Shown one piece after another: positions 7,021 to 14,127 of a stretch of DNA of 31,173 nucleotides. A model generated the notes under the pieces. That model was given only the letters and a program-made list of their open reading frames with translations. It made no database searches and was not told the origin of the DNA. The position numbers were made by a program, and so were the translations under genes. The stretch comes from Chloroflexota bacterium (lineage in GTDB: Bacteria; Chloroflexota; Limnocylindria; QHBO01): assembly GCA_005879815.1 (NCBI GenBank), contig VBKA01000032.1, positions 4,927 to 36,099 on the forward strand. The letters run 5' to 3'. Position 1 is the stretch's first letter; every line of letters begins with the position of its first letter.

Positions 7021-8525
7021 GCAGCAACGACCGTGGCGAGCTTGGCCAGCGCGGCATCGATGCGCGCCAGGCATCGCTCCCGGCCCAGAAGCTCCATCGA
7101 CCCGAAGAGGGGTGGGGACACGGTCCGCCCGGTGATGGCCACGCGCAGCGGCCTGAAGAAGTCTCCGGCCTTCCAGCCAAGGGCCTGGGCAGCTGCGCGG
7201 CAACGCGCCTCGAGCTCGCCGGCAGCGAAATCCTCCGCGGCGGTCCCCTCCAGCTCCCCGCGAGCGCGGGTCAGGGCCATTCCTGTAGCCGCGGCGTCGG
7301 CTTTGGGTGGCACCAGCTCATCAGGGCCGTAGCGGCTGGCCACCTCCGCATCGGCCTCGACCAGGAAGGCGACAAGCTCGCCGGCATCGGCCAGGCGCAC
7401 CATGCGCTCCTTGATGAGCGGGATGACGGCCAGCAGCCCCCGGTCGTCGAGGGCCTCGGGCACGAAAGCCCGCAGGCGCACCGCCAGCTGCTCATCGGTC
7501 AGAGATCGGATGTAGACGCCGTTCAGGTAGTCGAGGCGGTCCTTGTCGAAGATCGCTCCAGCCTTGTGGACGTGCTCGATCTCGAAGCGCTCGGCGAGCG
7601 TCTTGAGCGCGAAGATCTCCTCCTCGGTGCCCGGCGACCAGCCGAGGAACGCCAGGAAGTTGACCATCGCCTCCGGTAGGTAGCCCTCCTCTCGGTAGGC
7701 CCGAATGGCGGTCTGGCTGCGCCGCTTGCTCATCTTGGTGCGGTCCGGGTTGAGGATCAGCGGTATGTGGGCGAAGACCGGCACATCGTGGCCCAGCGCC
7801 CGGAAGAGGAGCACGTGCAGGGGCGTGTTCGAAAGGTGGTCCTCGCCACGGACCACGTGGGTGATGCGCATCGCTGCGTCGTCGACGACTACCACAAAGT
7901 GGTAGAGAGGGCTCCCATCCGAGCGGACGATGACCCGATCGCCACCGAGCGCCTCCGCCGCAATCTCGACTCGGCCTCGGATCAGGTCGTCGAAGGTGAC
8001 CACCTCGTCCGGCACGCGGAAGCGGATGGCGGCTCGTCGACCCTCCGTCTCGAAGGCGTCACGCTCGGCATCGGTCAGGTTCCGGCAGCGGCCGCTGTAT
8101 CGGGGTGGCTCCTTGCGCGCCTCCTGCTCCCGCCGCACCGCATCGAGCTCGTCCGGGGTGCAGTAGCAGCGGAAGGCCTGGCCCGATGCCAGCAGGCGCT
8201 CCGCCTCGGCGGCGTACAGGCTCGCGCGCTGGCTCTGGCGGTAGGGTCCAAACGGACCGATGTCCTCGCCCCCGGCCACCTGTGGACCCTCGTCCCAGCT
8301 GATGCCCAGCCAGTGCAGGTTGTCGATGATGTCGCGCTCGTACTCGTCCGAGCCGCGGGCGGCATCGGTGTCCTCGATGCGCAGCACGTACGTCCCCGCC
8401 ACGTGTCGCGCGAAGAGGTAGTTGTAGAGGCTCGTCCGCGCCGTGCCGATGTGCAGCGGACCGGTGGGACTCGGCGCCATCCGCACCCGGATGCCGCGGT
8501 TACCGTCCCCGGGGGGGTTCGCCAT
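7017..8525 (-). CDS. gltX: Glutamyl-tRNA synthetase
   Basis: GltX charges tRNA with glutamate in the cytoplasm. The 502-residue class I synthetase has the ATP-binding HIGT at 25-28 inside APSPTGPLHIG and the KMSKR loop at 264-268. A zinc-site pattern Cys120-x-Cys122, Tyr143, Cys147 is present, and the C-terminal region (about 320-500) fits the helical anticodon-binding domain. Length is usual for bacterial GltX. The ATG at 8525 is preferred to the open frame reaching 8630 because conserved sequence begins ten residues after it. A TACCAT box sits nine bases upstream with no Shine-Dalgarno. Whether the enzyme also charges tRNA-Gln cannot be told. It is followed by sseB with a four-base overlap. 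Confidence 0.96.
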   Translation of the reverse strand: MANPPGDGNRGIRVRMAPSPTGPLHIGTARTSLYNYLFARHVAGTYVLRIEDTDAARGSDEYERDIIDNLHWLGISWDEGPQVAGGEDIGPFGPYRQSQRASLYAAEAERLLASGQAFRCYCTPDELDAVRREQEARKEPPRYSGRCRNLTDAERDAFETEGRRAAIRFRVPDEVVTFDDLIRGRVEIAAEALGGDRVIVRSDGSPLYHFVVVVDDAAMRITHVVRGEDHLSNTPLHVLLFRALGHDVPVFAHIPLILNPDRTKMSKRRSQTAIRAYREEGYLPEAMVNFLAFLGWSPGTEEEIFALKTLAERFEIEHVHKAGAIFDKDRLDYLNGVYIRSLTDEQLAVRLRAFVPEALDDRGLLAVIPLIKERMVRLADAGELVAFLVEADAEVASRYGPDELVPPKADAAATGMALTRARGELEGTAAEDFAAGELEARCRAAAQALGWKAGDFFRPLRVAITGRTVSPPLFGSMELLGRERCLARIDAALAKLATVVAA

Positions 8526-8534
8526 GGGTGACCG

Positions 8535-8540
8535 ATGGTA
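8535..8540 (-). promoter_or_regulatory. Putative -10 box (TACCAT) for leaderless gltX mRNA
   Basis: TACCAT on the minus strand lies nine bases upstream of the gltX ATG (8525). No ribosome binding site lies between. Placement matches the other TANNNT boxes in the window. Confidence 0.35.
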
Positions 8541-8575
8541 GCAGGGGCCCGCGTCGGAGCGGCCCGCGCCGGGGG

Positions 8576-8944
8576 TCAGCGATCTCGCTCGCGCTTCCAG
8601 CCGAGGTGCTTGCGGAAGAACCCGACCCATCCGAGCTCGTACTGGCGCTCCTCCGTGTGCTCGGGGAGGGCGTGGATCTGGTCCACGGTGTAGGCGACGT
8701 CGATGTGGGACGGGGTCATCAAGGTCACGTCGTCCGCGGGAATGAACACGTCGTGACCCACGCGGCCGAGTCGCACGACGATGCCGTGGAAGATGTCCTC
8801 TTCATCCGAGCCGAGCAGATCGACGATGTGGCCCACCTGCTCACCCTCCGAGCTTCGCACGGGCGTCTCCTGCAGGACCGCCCGCCAGGCGATTGGTTGC
8901 TCGGGGTCATGCACTCGTTCGGCGTCGAGCTGGGTATCTGGCAC
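8576..8944 (-). CDS. PRC-barrel domain protein
   Basis: The 122-residue soluble protein has a PRC-barrel-like core at about residues 25-80. The core reads TPVRSSEGEQVGHIVDLL, then DIFHGIVVRLGRVGHDVFIPADDV, the typical VxxxxGxxxGxVxDLL and FIPADDV pattern of the fold. PRC-barrels serve as small binding modules in RimM, photosynthetic reaction centres and stress-related proteins; no catalytic residue is expected. The remaining C-terminus is charged (KHLGWKRERDR). The GTG at 8944 is supported by a strong Shine-Dalgarno GGGAGG at 8951-8956, six bases upstream. This contrasts with the many starts here that lack one. It lies 50 bases upstream of gltX on the same strand. The precise role is unknown. 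Confidence 0.78.
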   Translation of the reverse strand: MPDTQLDAERVHDPEQPIAWRAVLQETPVRSSEGEQVGHIVDLLGSDEEDIFHGIVVRLGRVGHDVFIPADDVTLMTPSHIDVAYTVDQIHALPEHTEERQYELGWVGFFRKHLGWKRERDR

Positions 8945-8950
8945 GTCTCT

Positions 8951-8956
8951 CCTCCC
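8951..8956 (-). promoter_or_regulatory. Ribosome binding site for the PRC-barrel gene
   Basis: GGGAGG (minus strand), six bases before the GTG at 8944, fixes this non-ATG start. Strong Shine-Dalgarno sites are the minority pattern among uncoupled genes in the window. Confidence 0.65.
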
Positions 8957-9034
8957 TAGTGGGCGGGCCTGGAACTATGCGCTGTACGGCGCATGCCCGC
9001 CGGAGGTCCGTCCAGCATAGTCCCGCGGAGCGAC

Positions 9035-10081
9035 TCACGCGATCCTGAGGACCGCCGTCACCTGGCCCGCCCGCTCGCCTCGAGGGTCGCGGATGGGTGG
9101 TGAGGCGAATTCCTCGAGGTCCGCCAGGGCGGTGGCATCCAGCACGCCCAGCTGACGGAGCACGCCGCAGACGGCCACCGATCCCGCGCGGCGGGCGGCA
9201 TCTCCGTCCTCGATCTTCACTACCAGCCCCATCGCCGCTCTCCGGTCGGGCAGATGACCCGGCAGGATCCCAAGGGATGAGAGCCCCTCCGCGCCCCCCT
9301 TCGCGACGAGCGCGCCGGGAACGGCGCGCATCAACGCAGTGTCCAACCGCTTCCGTTCGCCGCCGACCAATTCGGGGTGGGCCATCATCGCGTCGCGGAT
9401 CCGCTCGAGCGCACCCCGCAGCGAGGCATCCGCAACCTTGCGAGGGTCGGCGAGCCGGACGAAGAGCAGCGCCGCATTGCGCAGGGGCAGCGCGAAGGTC
9501 ACGACGCCACACCCGTCGGTCGCGGTCCCGATCTGGGCGGGTGGCAGGTCTGCCAGGGTCGCCACCGTCACGAGGGCTGCTCGCTGGACGGGATGATCGG
9601 GATGCCAGTAGGTCTCCACGTCCCAACCGGCCGCCTTGGCTTGCAGGGCCATGCCGGCGTGCTTGCCCGAGCAGTTATGACGCAGCGGCGTGAGCGGCTC
9701 GCCGTCACGCAGGAGCCGCTGCGCCGTCTCGACATCGAAGGGAGGGTGAGTTCCGCACTGCAGCACGTCGCGGCTCAGGCCGCCCTCACGGAGCAGGGTC
9801 TGGACGGTGCGGACGTGCCGGTCCTCGCCCGAGTGGCTCGCGGCCATGATCGCGAGCGCCTCGGTGGGCGACCCGAAGTCATACGAGTCGAAGCGTCCCG
9901 ACGCGACGAAGGGCGCGAGCTGGAAGGGCTTGGCGGACGAGCGCAGGAAGACCAGCTGCGCCGAATCGCCGATCGAAACCGTTAGCCCGCCGTCTGGGTC
10001 GACGCCAGCTATCCAGCCACGATGCCGGGCGTCGACTCCTTGACCACGGGCGACCTCGACCAGGACCGGGGGCGCGCCCAT
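9035..10081 (-). CDS. L-asparaginase, ReAII (Rhizobium etli-type) family
   Basis: This 348-residue enzyme should hydrolyse L-asparagine to aspartate and ammonia. It belongs to the class 3 (Rhizobium etli AII/ReAV) family, unrelated to the E. coli and plant-type asparaginases. The diagnostic motifs are RSSAKPFQ with Ser48 and Lys51, ASHSGED at 81-87, HNCSGKHAG with Cys137 and Lys140, and DGCGV with Cys191. In ReAV the equivalent Cys-Lys-Cys trio binds zinc and the two Ser-Lys pairs catalyse. Spacing here is almost identical, so an active enzyme is likely. No signal peptide is seen, so it is cytoplasmic. The ATG at 10081 immediately precedes the conserved N-terminal strand. It lies 48 bases downstream of the bactofilin gene on the same strand. 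Confidence 0.92.
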   Translation of the reverse strand: MGAPPVLVEVARGQGVDARHRGWIAGVDPDGGLTVSIGDSAQLVFLRSSAKPFQLAPFVASGRFDSYDFGSPTEALAIMAASHSGEDRHVRTVQTLLREGGLSRDVLQCGTHPPFDVETAQRLLRDGEPLTPLRHNCSGKHAGMALQAKAAGWDVETYWHPDHPVQRAALVTVATLADLPPAQIGTATDGCGVVTFALPLRNAALLFVRLADPRKVADASLRGALERIRDAMMAHPELVGGERKRLDTALMRAVPGALVAKGGAEGLSSLGILPGHLPDRRAAMGLVVKIEDGDAARRAGSVAVCGVLRQLGVLDATALADLEEFASPPIRDPRGERAGQVTAVLRIA

Positions 10082-10106
10082 CCCCGGTCGGCTGGCCGCA
10101 CGTCTA

Positions 10107-10121
10107 CCCCGCGAGCCGGGG
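10107..10121 (-). terminator. Short GC hairpin between bactofilin and asparaginase
   Basis: CCCCG and CGGGG are 5-base arms around a five-base loop, in the 48-base gap downstream of the bactofilin stop. There is no U-tract, so it is at best a weak terminator or attenuator. Confidence 0.2.
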
Positions 10122-10129
10122 ATCGGCCG

Positions 10130-10744
10130 CTAGCCGGCGCCGGGCCCGGTGGCCTGTCGCTCGGTCGCAACTGGCTCTTCGCGGTCCTGCTTGCTGAAGA
10201 TCGACGGACCGTTGGTGCTCGACCCGGAGCTGCCCGGGGCCCCGGGGGTGGCGCCCTTCTGCGTGGGCTGCGGTCCGGTTCCCGGTCGTGCCGCCTCGCG
10301 CGTCATCGTCACGCTGCCCTCCCAATGGGCGCCCTCCTTGACGACGAGCACCTGGGTCTTGACGGCACCCTTGACGCGGCCGGTCGCGCCGACCTCGAAG
10401 CGTCCACCGCAGTCGACGTCGCCTTCGTAGTCCCCATTGATGATCACGTTGTGCGCCTTGATCGCGGAGCGAACGCGGGCCTGGGGACTGATGATCAGCG
10501 TCCCCTGGCACTCGATCTCGCCCTGGGCCTCGCCCTCGATGCGGAGGTCGCGATCGCTGACGTACTTCCCGTTGAAGCGGGCGTGCGGGTCGATCACGCT
10601 CTCGTTGCCGGATTCTCCCCGGCGGAACTCAGTCGGTGAAGGAGTCACGTCGACCTCGCTGCTGAGAGTGTCGGGATAGAGGTTGCCGACGACATCCTCG
10701 CGCGTCAGGGCGTCGGGCTTCGTGTCACGCTTGCCGAAGACCAT
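10130..10744 (-). CDS. Bactofilin family cytoskeletal protein
   Basis: Bactofilins polymerise without nucleotides into filaments that organise cell shape and envelope enzymes. The 204-residue product has a leading tail (1-48), a right-handed beta-helix bactofilin core at about 50-148 and a 55-residue Gly/Pro/Ser/Thr-rich disordered tail. The core shows the usual short repeats: LRIEGEAQGEIECQGTL, VIINGDYEGDVDCGG and FEVGATGRVKGAVK. There is no signal peptide or membrane segment. The ATG at 10744 is fixed by an AGGAGGA ribosome binding site ten bases upstream; the much longer open frame to 11614 is non-coding translation opposite upp. It is divergent from upp and upstream of the asparaginase gene. 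Confidence 0.92.
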   Translation of the reverse strand: MVFGKRDTKPDALTREDVVGNLYPDTLSSEVDVTPSPTEFRRGESGNESVIDPHARFNGKYVSDRDLRIEGEAQGEIECQGTLIISPQARVRSAIKAHNVIINGDYEGDVDCGGRFEVGATGRVKGAVKTQVLVVKEGAHWEGSVTMTREAARPGTGPQPTQKGATPGAPGSSGSSTNGPSIFSKQDREEPVATERQATGPGAG

Positions 10745-10754
10745 GGCTGGGTAG

Positions 10755-10761
10755 TCCTCCT
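10755..10761 (-). promoter_or_regulatory. Ribosome binding site for bactofilin
   Basis: AGGAGGA on the minus strand, ten bases before the ATG at 10744, is a near-perfect Shine-Dalgarno and decides the start of the bactofilin gene against a far longer open frame. Confidence 0.7.
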
Positions 10762-10845
10762 CTTCGGGGCGCCGGCTGGGCACGGCTCCGTGCGCGTGGG
10801 TCGTGCAGGGACCGCATAGCCTACCAGCCCATGCTAGGCCCAGCC

Positions 10846-10851
10846 TAGAAT
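10846..10851 (+). promoter_or_regulatory. Putative -10 box (TAGAAT) for leaderless upp mRNA
   Basis: TAGAAT, five of six matches to TATAAT, lies seven bases before the ATG at 10859. Transcription would begin at the start codon itself. The box overlaps the alternative ATG at 10850, which argues for the downstream start. Confidence 0.5.
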
Positions 10852-10858
10852 GCGCCCG

Positions 10859-11587
10859 ATGGCACTTGAGGACCGATACCCCAACCTCCATGTCAGCCGT
10901 CACCCGCTCGTCGCCCACAAGCTCTCCCTGCTGCGCGACAAGCGCACCGATCCGAAGCAGTTCCGCGAGCTCGTGCGCGAGCTCTCGTGGCTGATCGGCT
11001 ACGAGGCGATGGCCGACCTGACGACCCAGCCGCGCCCCATCGAGACCCCCCTGGAGGCGATGGACGGGCTGCGGGTGGAGCCGAAGGTCGGCCTGATCCC
11101 CGTGCTGCGCGCGGGTTTGGGCATGGTCGAGGCGGTGCTCGAGCTCATGCCGTCGGCAGAGGTGTGGCACATCGGTCTGTACCGGGACGAGCGCACCCTC
11201 AAGCCGGTCGAGTACTACAACAAGCTGCCCGACGCGGCCACCGTGCAGGTCTGCCTGATCCTGGATCCGATGCTCGCTACGGGCGGCTCCTCGGCGGCCA
11301 CCGTGGACATCCTCAAGGCATGGGGCGCGGCGCGCATCAAGCAGGTGAGCCTGATCGCCGCGCCGGAGGGGATCGCCACGCTGTCGGGCGCGCATCCAGA
11401 CGTCGACATCCACGTCGCCGCCGTCGATCGTGAGCTGAACCAGCGCGGCTACATCGTGCCCGGCCTGGGAGACGCCGGCGATCGGCAATTCGGGACCTTC
11501 GCCGGCCCGGCCTCGGAGCCCGGGCATGCGCACGACGAGACGGCTGAAATCGTCCGTCGCCTGCAGCGCAACCTGCGGGCCCCATAG
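10859..11587 (+). CDS. upp: Uracil phosphoribosyltransferase
   Basis: Upp makes UMP from uracil and PRPP in pyrimidine salvage. The 242-residue protein has the N-terminal HPLVAHKLSLLRDK signature (15-28), the PRPP-binding loop DPMLATGG at 136-143, and the uracil-binding YIVPGLGDAGDR at 198-209 followed by FGT. The body matches the roughly 208-residue family. About 29 extra residues follow the usual end, Gly/Pro then Arg-rich, with no assignable function. The ATG at 10859 is chosen over one nine bases upstream (10850) because a TAGAAT box would place the transcript's 5' end at 10859. The gene is divergent from bactofilin, and a structured gap follows it. Confidence 0.94.
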   Translation: MALEDRYPNLHVSRHPLVAHKLSLLRDKRTDPKQFRELVRELSWLIGYEAMADLTTQPRPIETPLEAMDGLRVEPKVGLIPVLRAGLGMVEAVLELMPSAEVWHIGLYRDERTLKPVEYYNKLPDAATVQVCLILDPMLATGGSSAATVDILKAWGAARIKQVSLIAAPEGIATLSGAHPDVDIHVAAVDRELNQRGYIVPGLGDAGDRQFGTFAGPASEPGHAHDETAEIVRRLQRNLRAP

Positions 11588-11616
11588 GGGGGCCAGGATT
11601 CGCGACACACGCAAAC

Positions 11617-11682
11617 GTCCCGAAGGAACCGCCTCCGGACCGTTGATGCAATCTCTGGTGCCGGTGGCCGCCCCTTCGGGAC
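11617..11682. repeat. 66-base imperfect hairpin between upp and arsC
   Basis: GTCCCGAAGG at 11617-11626 is the exact reverse complement of CCTTCGGGAC at 11673-11682. The interior continues to pair: CCGGACC can pair with GGTGCCGG across a single bulged G, and the bases between these stems pair imperfectly. This leaves an apical loop of about 15 bases near 11642-11656. The whole element folds on either strand. It is far longer than a normal intrinsic terminator and has no adjacent U-tract. It could be a structured non-coding RNA, a 3' UTR element of upp or a REP-like palindrome. I could not match it to a known riboswitch. Confidence 0.55.
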
Positions 11683-11708
11683 AACCACAGGATACGGGCC
11701 GCCATCCT

Positions 11709-11726
11709 GGGGCGGCAAGCCCCTTT
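11709..11726 (+). terminator. Possible intrinsic terminator after upp
   Basis: GGGGC (11709-11713) pairs with GCCCC (11719-11723) around GGCAA and is followed by TTT. The stem is short but GC-only. A second hairpin, CGGGTT/AACCCG, follows at 11732-11751. It lies 122 bases after the upp stop and before the arsC promoter. Confidence 0.35.
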
Positions 11727-11754
11727 ATCCCCGGGTTTCGGGCGCAACCCGCGA

Positions 11755-11766
11755 CTTGTACACAAG
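11755..11766. promoter_or_regulatory. Small palindrome upstream of arsC
   Basis: CTTGT and ACAAG flank AC, giving a 12-base inverted repeat 43 bases before the arsC -10 box. Such a site could be a repressor operator, but it is short and no regulator gene is adjacent. Confidence 0.2.
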
Positions 11767-11808
11767 CAATCCCCGAGGCGACCTCTGCGGGCGGATGCTG
11801 CGGATCGG

Positions 11809-11814
11809 TACCCT
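11809..11814 (+). promoter_or_regulatory. Putative -10 box (TACCCT) for leaderless arsC mRNA
   Basis: TACCCT ends six bases before the GTG at 11821, with no Shine-Dalgarno between. Spacing fits transcription starting at the start codon. Confidence 0.35.
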
Positions 11815-11820
11815 GATGCC

Positions 11821-12237
11821 GTGACCCGACGCGTCCTCTTCATCTGCACGCACAACAGCGCCCGCTCGCAGATGGCGGAAGGCATGCTTCGCGCCTGGGG
11901 CGGACCGGAGTGGGATGCGCATTCGGCTGGCGTGGAATCGAGCTTCGTGAGACTCGAGGCGATCGATGTGATGGACGAGATCGGGATCGACATCAACGAT
12001 CAGCAGAGCAAGAGCCTGGAGCGCTACATCGGTCAGCATTGGGACTTCGTCATTCCTGTCTGCGAGGAAGGTGCTGCAGCCTGCCCCATGATCCCGGGCA
12101 GTCACGTGATCGAGCGCTGGCAGTTCGATGATCCCAGCCAGGCTTCAGGAACCGATGATCAGCGCCTCGCGGTGTTCCGGCGCGTGCGCGACGAGATTGC
12201 CTCCAGGGTGAGGGATTTCCTCGCTCGTCACCCCTGA
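11821..12237 (+). CDS. arsC: Arsenate reductase, thioredoxin-coupled type (LMW phosphatase fold)
   Basis: The 138-residue protein has the low-molecular-weight tyrosine phosphatase fold: P-loop CTHNSAR with Cys9-x5-Arg15 near the N-terminus and FDDP (general acid aspartate) downstream. Unlike plain phosphatases it also has Cys81-x6-Cys88 in VCEEGAAACP, matching the Cys82/Cys89 pair of Staphylococcus pI258 ArsC. That triad passes disulfides from the arsenate adduct to thioredoxin. The protein probably reduces arsenate to arsenite in the cytoplasm. No efflux pump or ArsR repressor is in the window, so a housekeeping role is possible. The GTG at 11821 starts four codons before the P-loop strand. 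The 3' end overlaps the convergent hydrolase by ten bases. Confidence 0.9.
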   Translation: MTRRVLFICTHNSARSQMAEGMLRAWGGPEWDAHSAGVESSFVRLEAIDVMDEIGIDINDQQSKSLERYIGQHWDFVIPVCEEGAAACPMIPGSHVIERWQFDDPSQASGTDDQRLAVFRRVRDEIASRVRDFLARHP

Positions 12238-13102
12238 TCCGTCGCAGGGAAGTCTCGCAGCAGACCAACAACGGACCCTGGCTGCTCGAGCCAGGGGAAG
12301 TGCCCGATGCCTTCGAGCACGTGCACGCGAGCTCCTCGCACAAGGGCCGCGCTCCGCTCCGTTTCGTCCGCCGGAATCGGATCGAGCGCCCCGTGGATGA
12401 AGATCGCCGGGAGATCCAGGCGGGGCAGCCCGTCCTCCAGCGTTCGCGCTTCGAGATGGGCTCGCACCGAGGCCCACGTCTCCAGGTGGCCCTCGTGGTC
12501 GCCCTGGATGGGCGGCATGGGCGAGGCTCCATTCGGGTTGGCGAAGTAGTACGGCCACAGGATGCCCAGGCTCTCGACCAGGTCGCCGGGCTGCTGCTCG
12601 CCGCGCTGCTCGGCTGCGTCGAGCTCCTCGACGCGTGCGCGCAAGGCTGGGGAGAGCTGGCGCAGCAGGTTCTCGCCGAAGACCTCCATGCCACCGTCCC
12701 CAACCGCGCCGAGCGGATCGATGACCACCAGGACGCCGGTCCGTTCCGGGTGGGCGACCGCGAAATGCATGGCCAGGTGGCCGCCCCACGAATGGCCGGC
12801 GATCCATGGCTTCGACCAGCCGAGGCCGTCGAGGCGGCCATGTGCCCCTCGACACTGCGATCTCCGTCCGCGACCGATGGAGCCAAGCCACGCTGTTGGT
12901 AGCGGAAGACGGTAAAGGCGCTGGAGAGCTCGCCTGCGAGCTCACGGAGGTAGTCCGATAGCCCCGGCCCGCCGTGGAGGAGCACCATTGGCGGACCGGC
13001 GCCGCTCATCCAGCCGAGGATGCGACCACCGTCGACCTCGAGGCTGACCTCTCGCTCAACTGCGCTGCCGCTGGACGTGTCGATTGCCTCGGTTCGGGTC
13101 AT
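12228..13102 (-). pseudogene. Alpha/beta hydrolase (proline iminopeptidase-like), frameshifted
   Basis: Two frames together encode one alpha/beta hydrolase of about 291 residues. The first (ATG at 13102) gives VLLHGGPGLSDYL, the oxyanion-hole motif of proline iminopeptidase-type enzymes, and ends its homology at SVEGHMA. The second continues LDGLGWSKPWIAGHSWGG (nucleophile serine in GHSWGG), then LPAIFIHGALDP (acid) and GIGHFPWLEQP (catalytic histidine). The switch is near 12832, where one base appears to be missing in a gcc-gcc-tcg run; the joined length of 875 bases is 3n+2. All catalytic residues survive on either side. Either the gene is a recent pseudogene or the base is a sequencing error. 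The substrate is unknown. The C-terminal frame alone is open from 12770. Confidence 0.78.
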
Positions 13103-13126
13103 GCGCGCAGTATCCGTCACGCGACG

Positions 13127-13132
13127 TACGAT
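13127..13132 (+). promoter_or_regulatory. Putative -10 box (TACGAT) for mdh
   Basis: TACGAT lies nine bases before the mdh ATG at 13142, in a 39-base gap shared with the divergent hydrolase. An AGGAAA run between box and ATG could act as a weak ribosome binding site, so leaderless initiation is less certain here. Confidence 0.3.
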
Positions 13133-13141
13133 CAGGAAACG

Positions 13142-14127
13142 ATGCCCGATACCCATGTCAAGGTGGCCGTTACCGGGGCCGCCGGCCAGATCGGCTATGC
13201 GCTGCTGTTCCGTATCGCGTCGGGACAGATGTTCGGTCCCGAGGCCACCATCGATCTGCAGCTTCTGGAGCTCGACGCCGCGCTGCCCGCGCTGGGGTCG
13301 CCATGGAGCTGGAAGACTGCGCCTTCCCGCTCGTGCGCAGGATCCTGCGTACCTCGTCCGCCGACGAGGCGTTCGCCGGCGCCAACTGGGGGCTGTTGGT
13401 CGGCGCCGTTCCGCGCCGCGAGGGGATGGAGCGCAGGGACCTGCTGCGCATCAATGGCGGGATCTTCACCACACAGGGCCAGGCCATCGCCGCCAACGCC
13501 GCGGACGACGTCCGGGTGCTGGTGGTCGGCAACCCGTGCAACACCAACTGCCTGATCGCCGCCGCGAACGCCCCCGGGGTTCCCCGTGAGCGATGGTTCG
13601 CGATGACCATGCTCGACGAGAACCGCGGACGCTCGCAGCTCGCGGCCAGGGCTCGGGTCGCGGTCGAGGAAGTCCGCGACCTCGCCATCTGGGGCAACCA
13701 TTCATCGACACAGTTCCCGGACGCCTACCACGCCACCATCTCCGGTCGCCCGGCACCGGAGGTGATTCGCGACGAGGACTGGCTGCAGGAGGACTTCGTC
13801 AGGATCGTGCAGCAACGAGGCGCGGAGATCATCAAGGCGCGGGGTCAGTCCTCCGCCGCGAGCGCCGCCAACGCGGTGATCGACACGGTCCGCCGGATCG
13901 CCCAGCCGACCGGCGAGCTGTTCTCGGCCGCGGTGCCGGCCCCCCTGCGTGGCGGCTACGACGTCCCGGATGGACTGGTCTTCGGCTATCCGCTGCGCGC
14001 GGCCGCCCCCGGCCAGGTCGAGATCGTGCAGGGGATCGAGCACGAGCCGTGGGCGCAGGCCAAGATCGACCGCACACGCGACGAGCTCCTCGAGGAACGC
14101 GAAGCTGTGAAGGACCTGATCCCATGA
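13142..14127 (+). CDS. mdh: Malate dehydrogenase, interrupted by a frameshift
   Basis: Malate dehydrogenase interconverts malate and oxaloacetate with NAD in the TCA cycle. The N-terminal frame reads VAVTGAAGQIGYALLFRIASG, the Rossmann loop of the Thermus/actinobacterial MDH type, up to LLELDAALPAL. The downstream frame continues VAMELEDCAFPLV, VVGNPCNTN, TMLDENRGRSQLA (substrate arginine) and WGNHSST (catalytic His), ending at 14127. The break lies at about 13294-13297, where one base (or four, judged against the usual ALEGVAMELED) is missing; total length is 3n+2. Everything else is intact, about 328 residues. A lesion in a core enzyme makes a sequence error the likeliest cause. The stop overlaps the citrate synthase ATG (ATGA). 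Confidence 0.9.

Noticed and set aside
8535..8945. PRC-barrel gene as part of a RimM-type ribosome maturation protein
   Set aside because: The RimM N-terminal domain is absent, and no rpsP, trmD or rplS neighbours are present.
10745..11614. N-terminal extension of bactofilin giving a 494-residue protein
   Set aside because: The added part is antisense to upp and has no homology; an AGGAGGA site fixes the start at 10744.
11617..11682. Glycine-riboswitch-like CCGAAGGGGC on the minus strand
   Set aside because: The matching bases are part of the long hairpin arm and the remaining riboswitch core is absent; no glycine gene follows on that strand.
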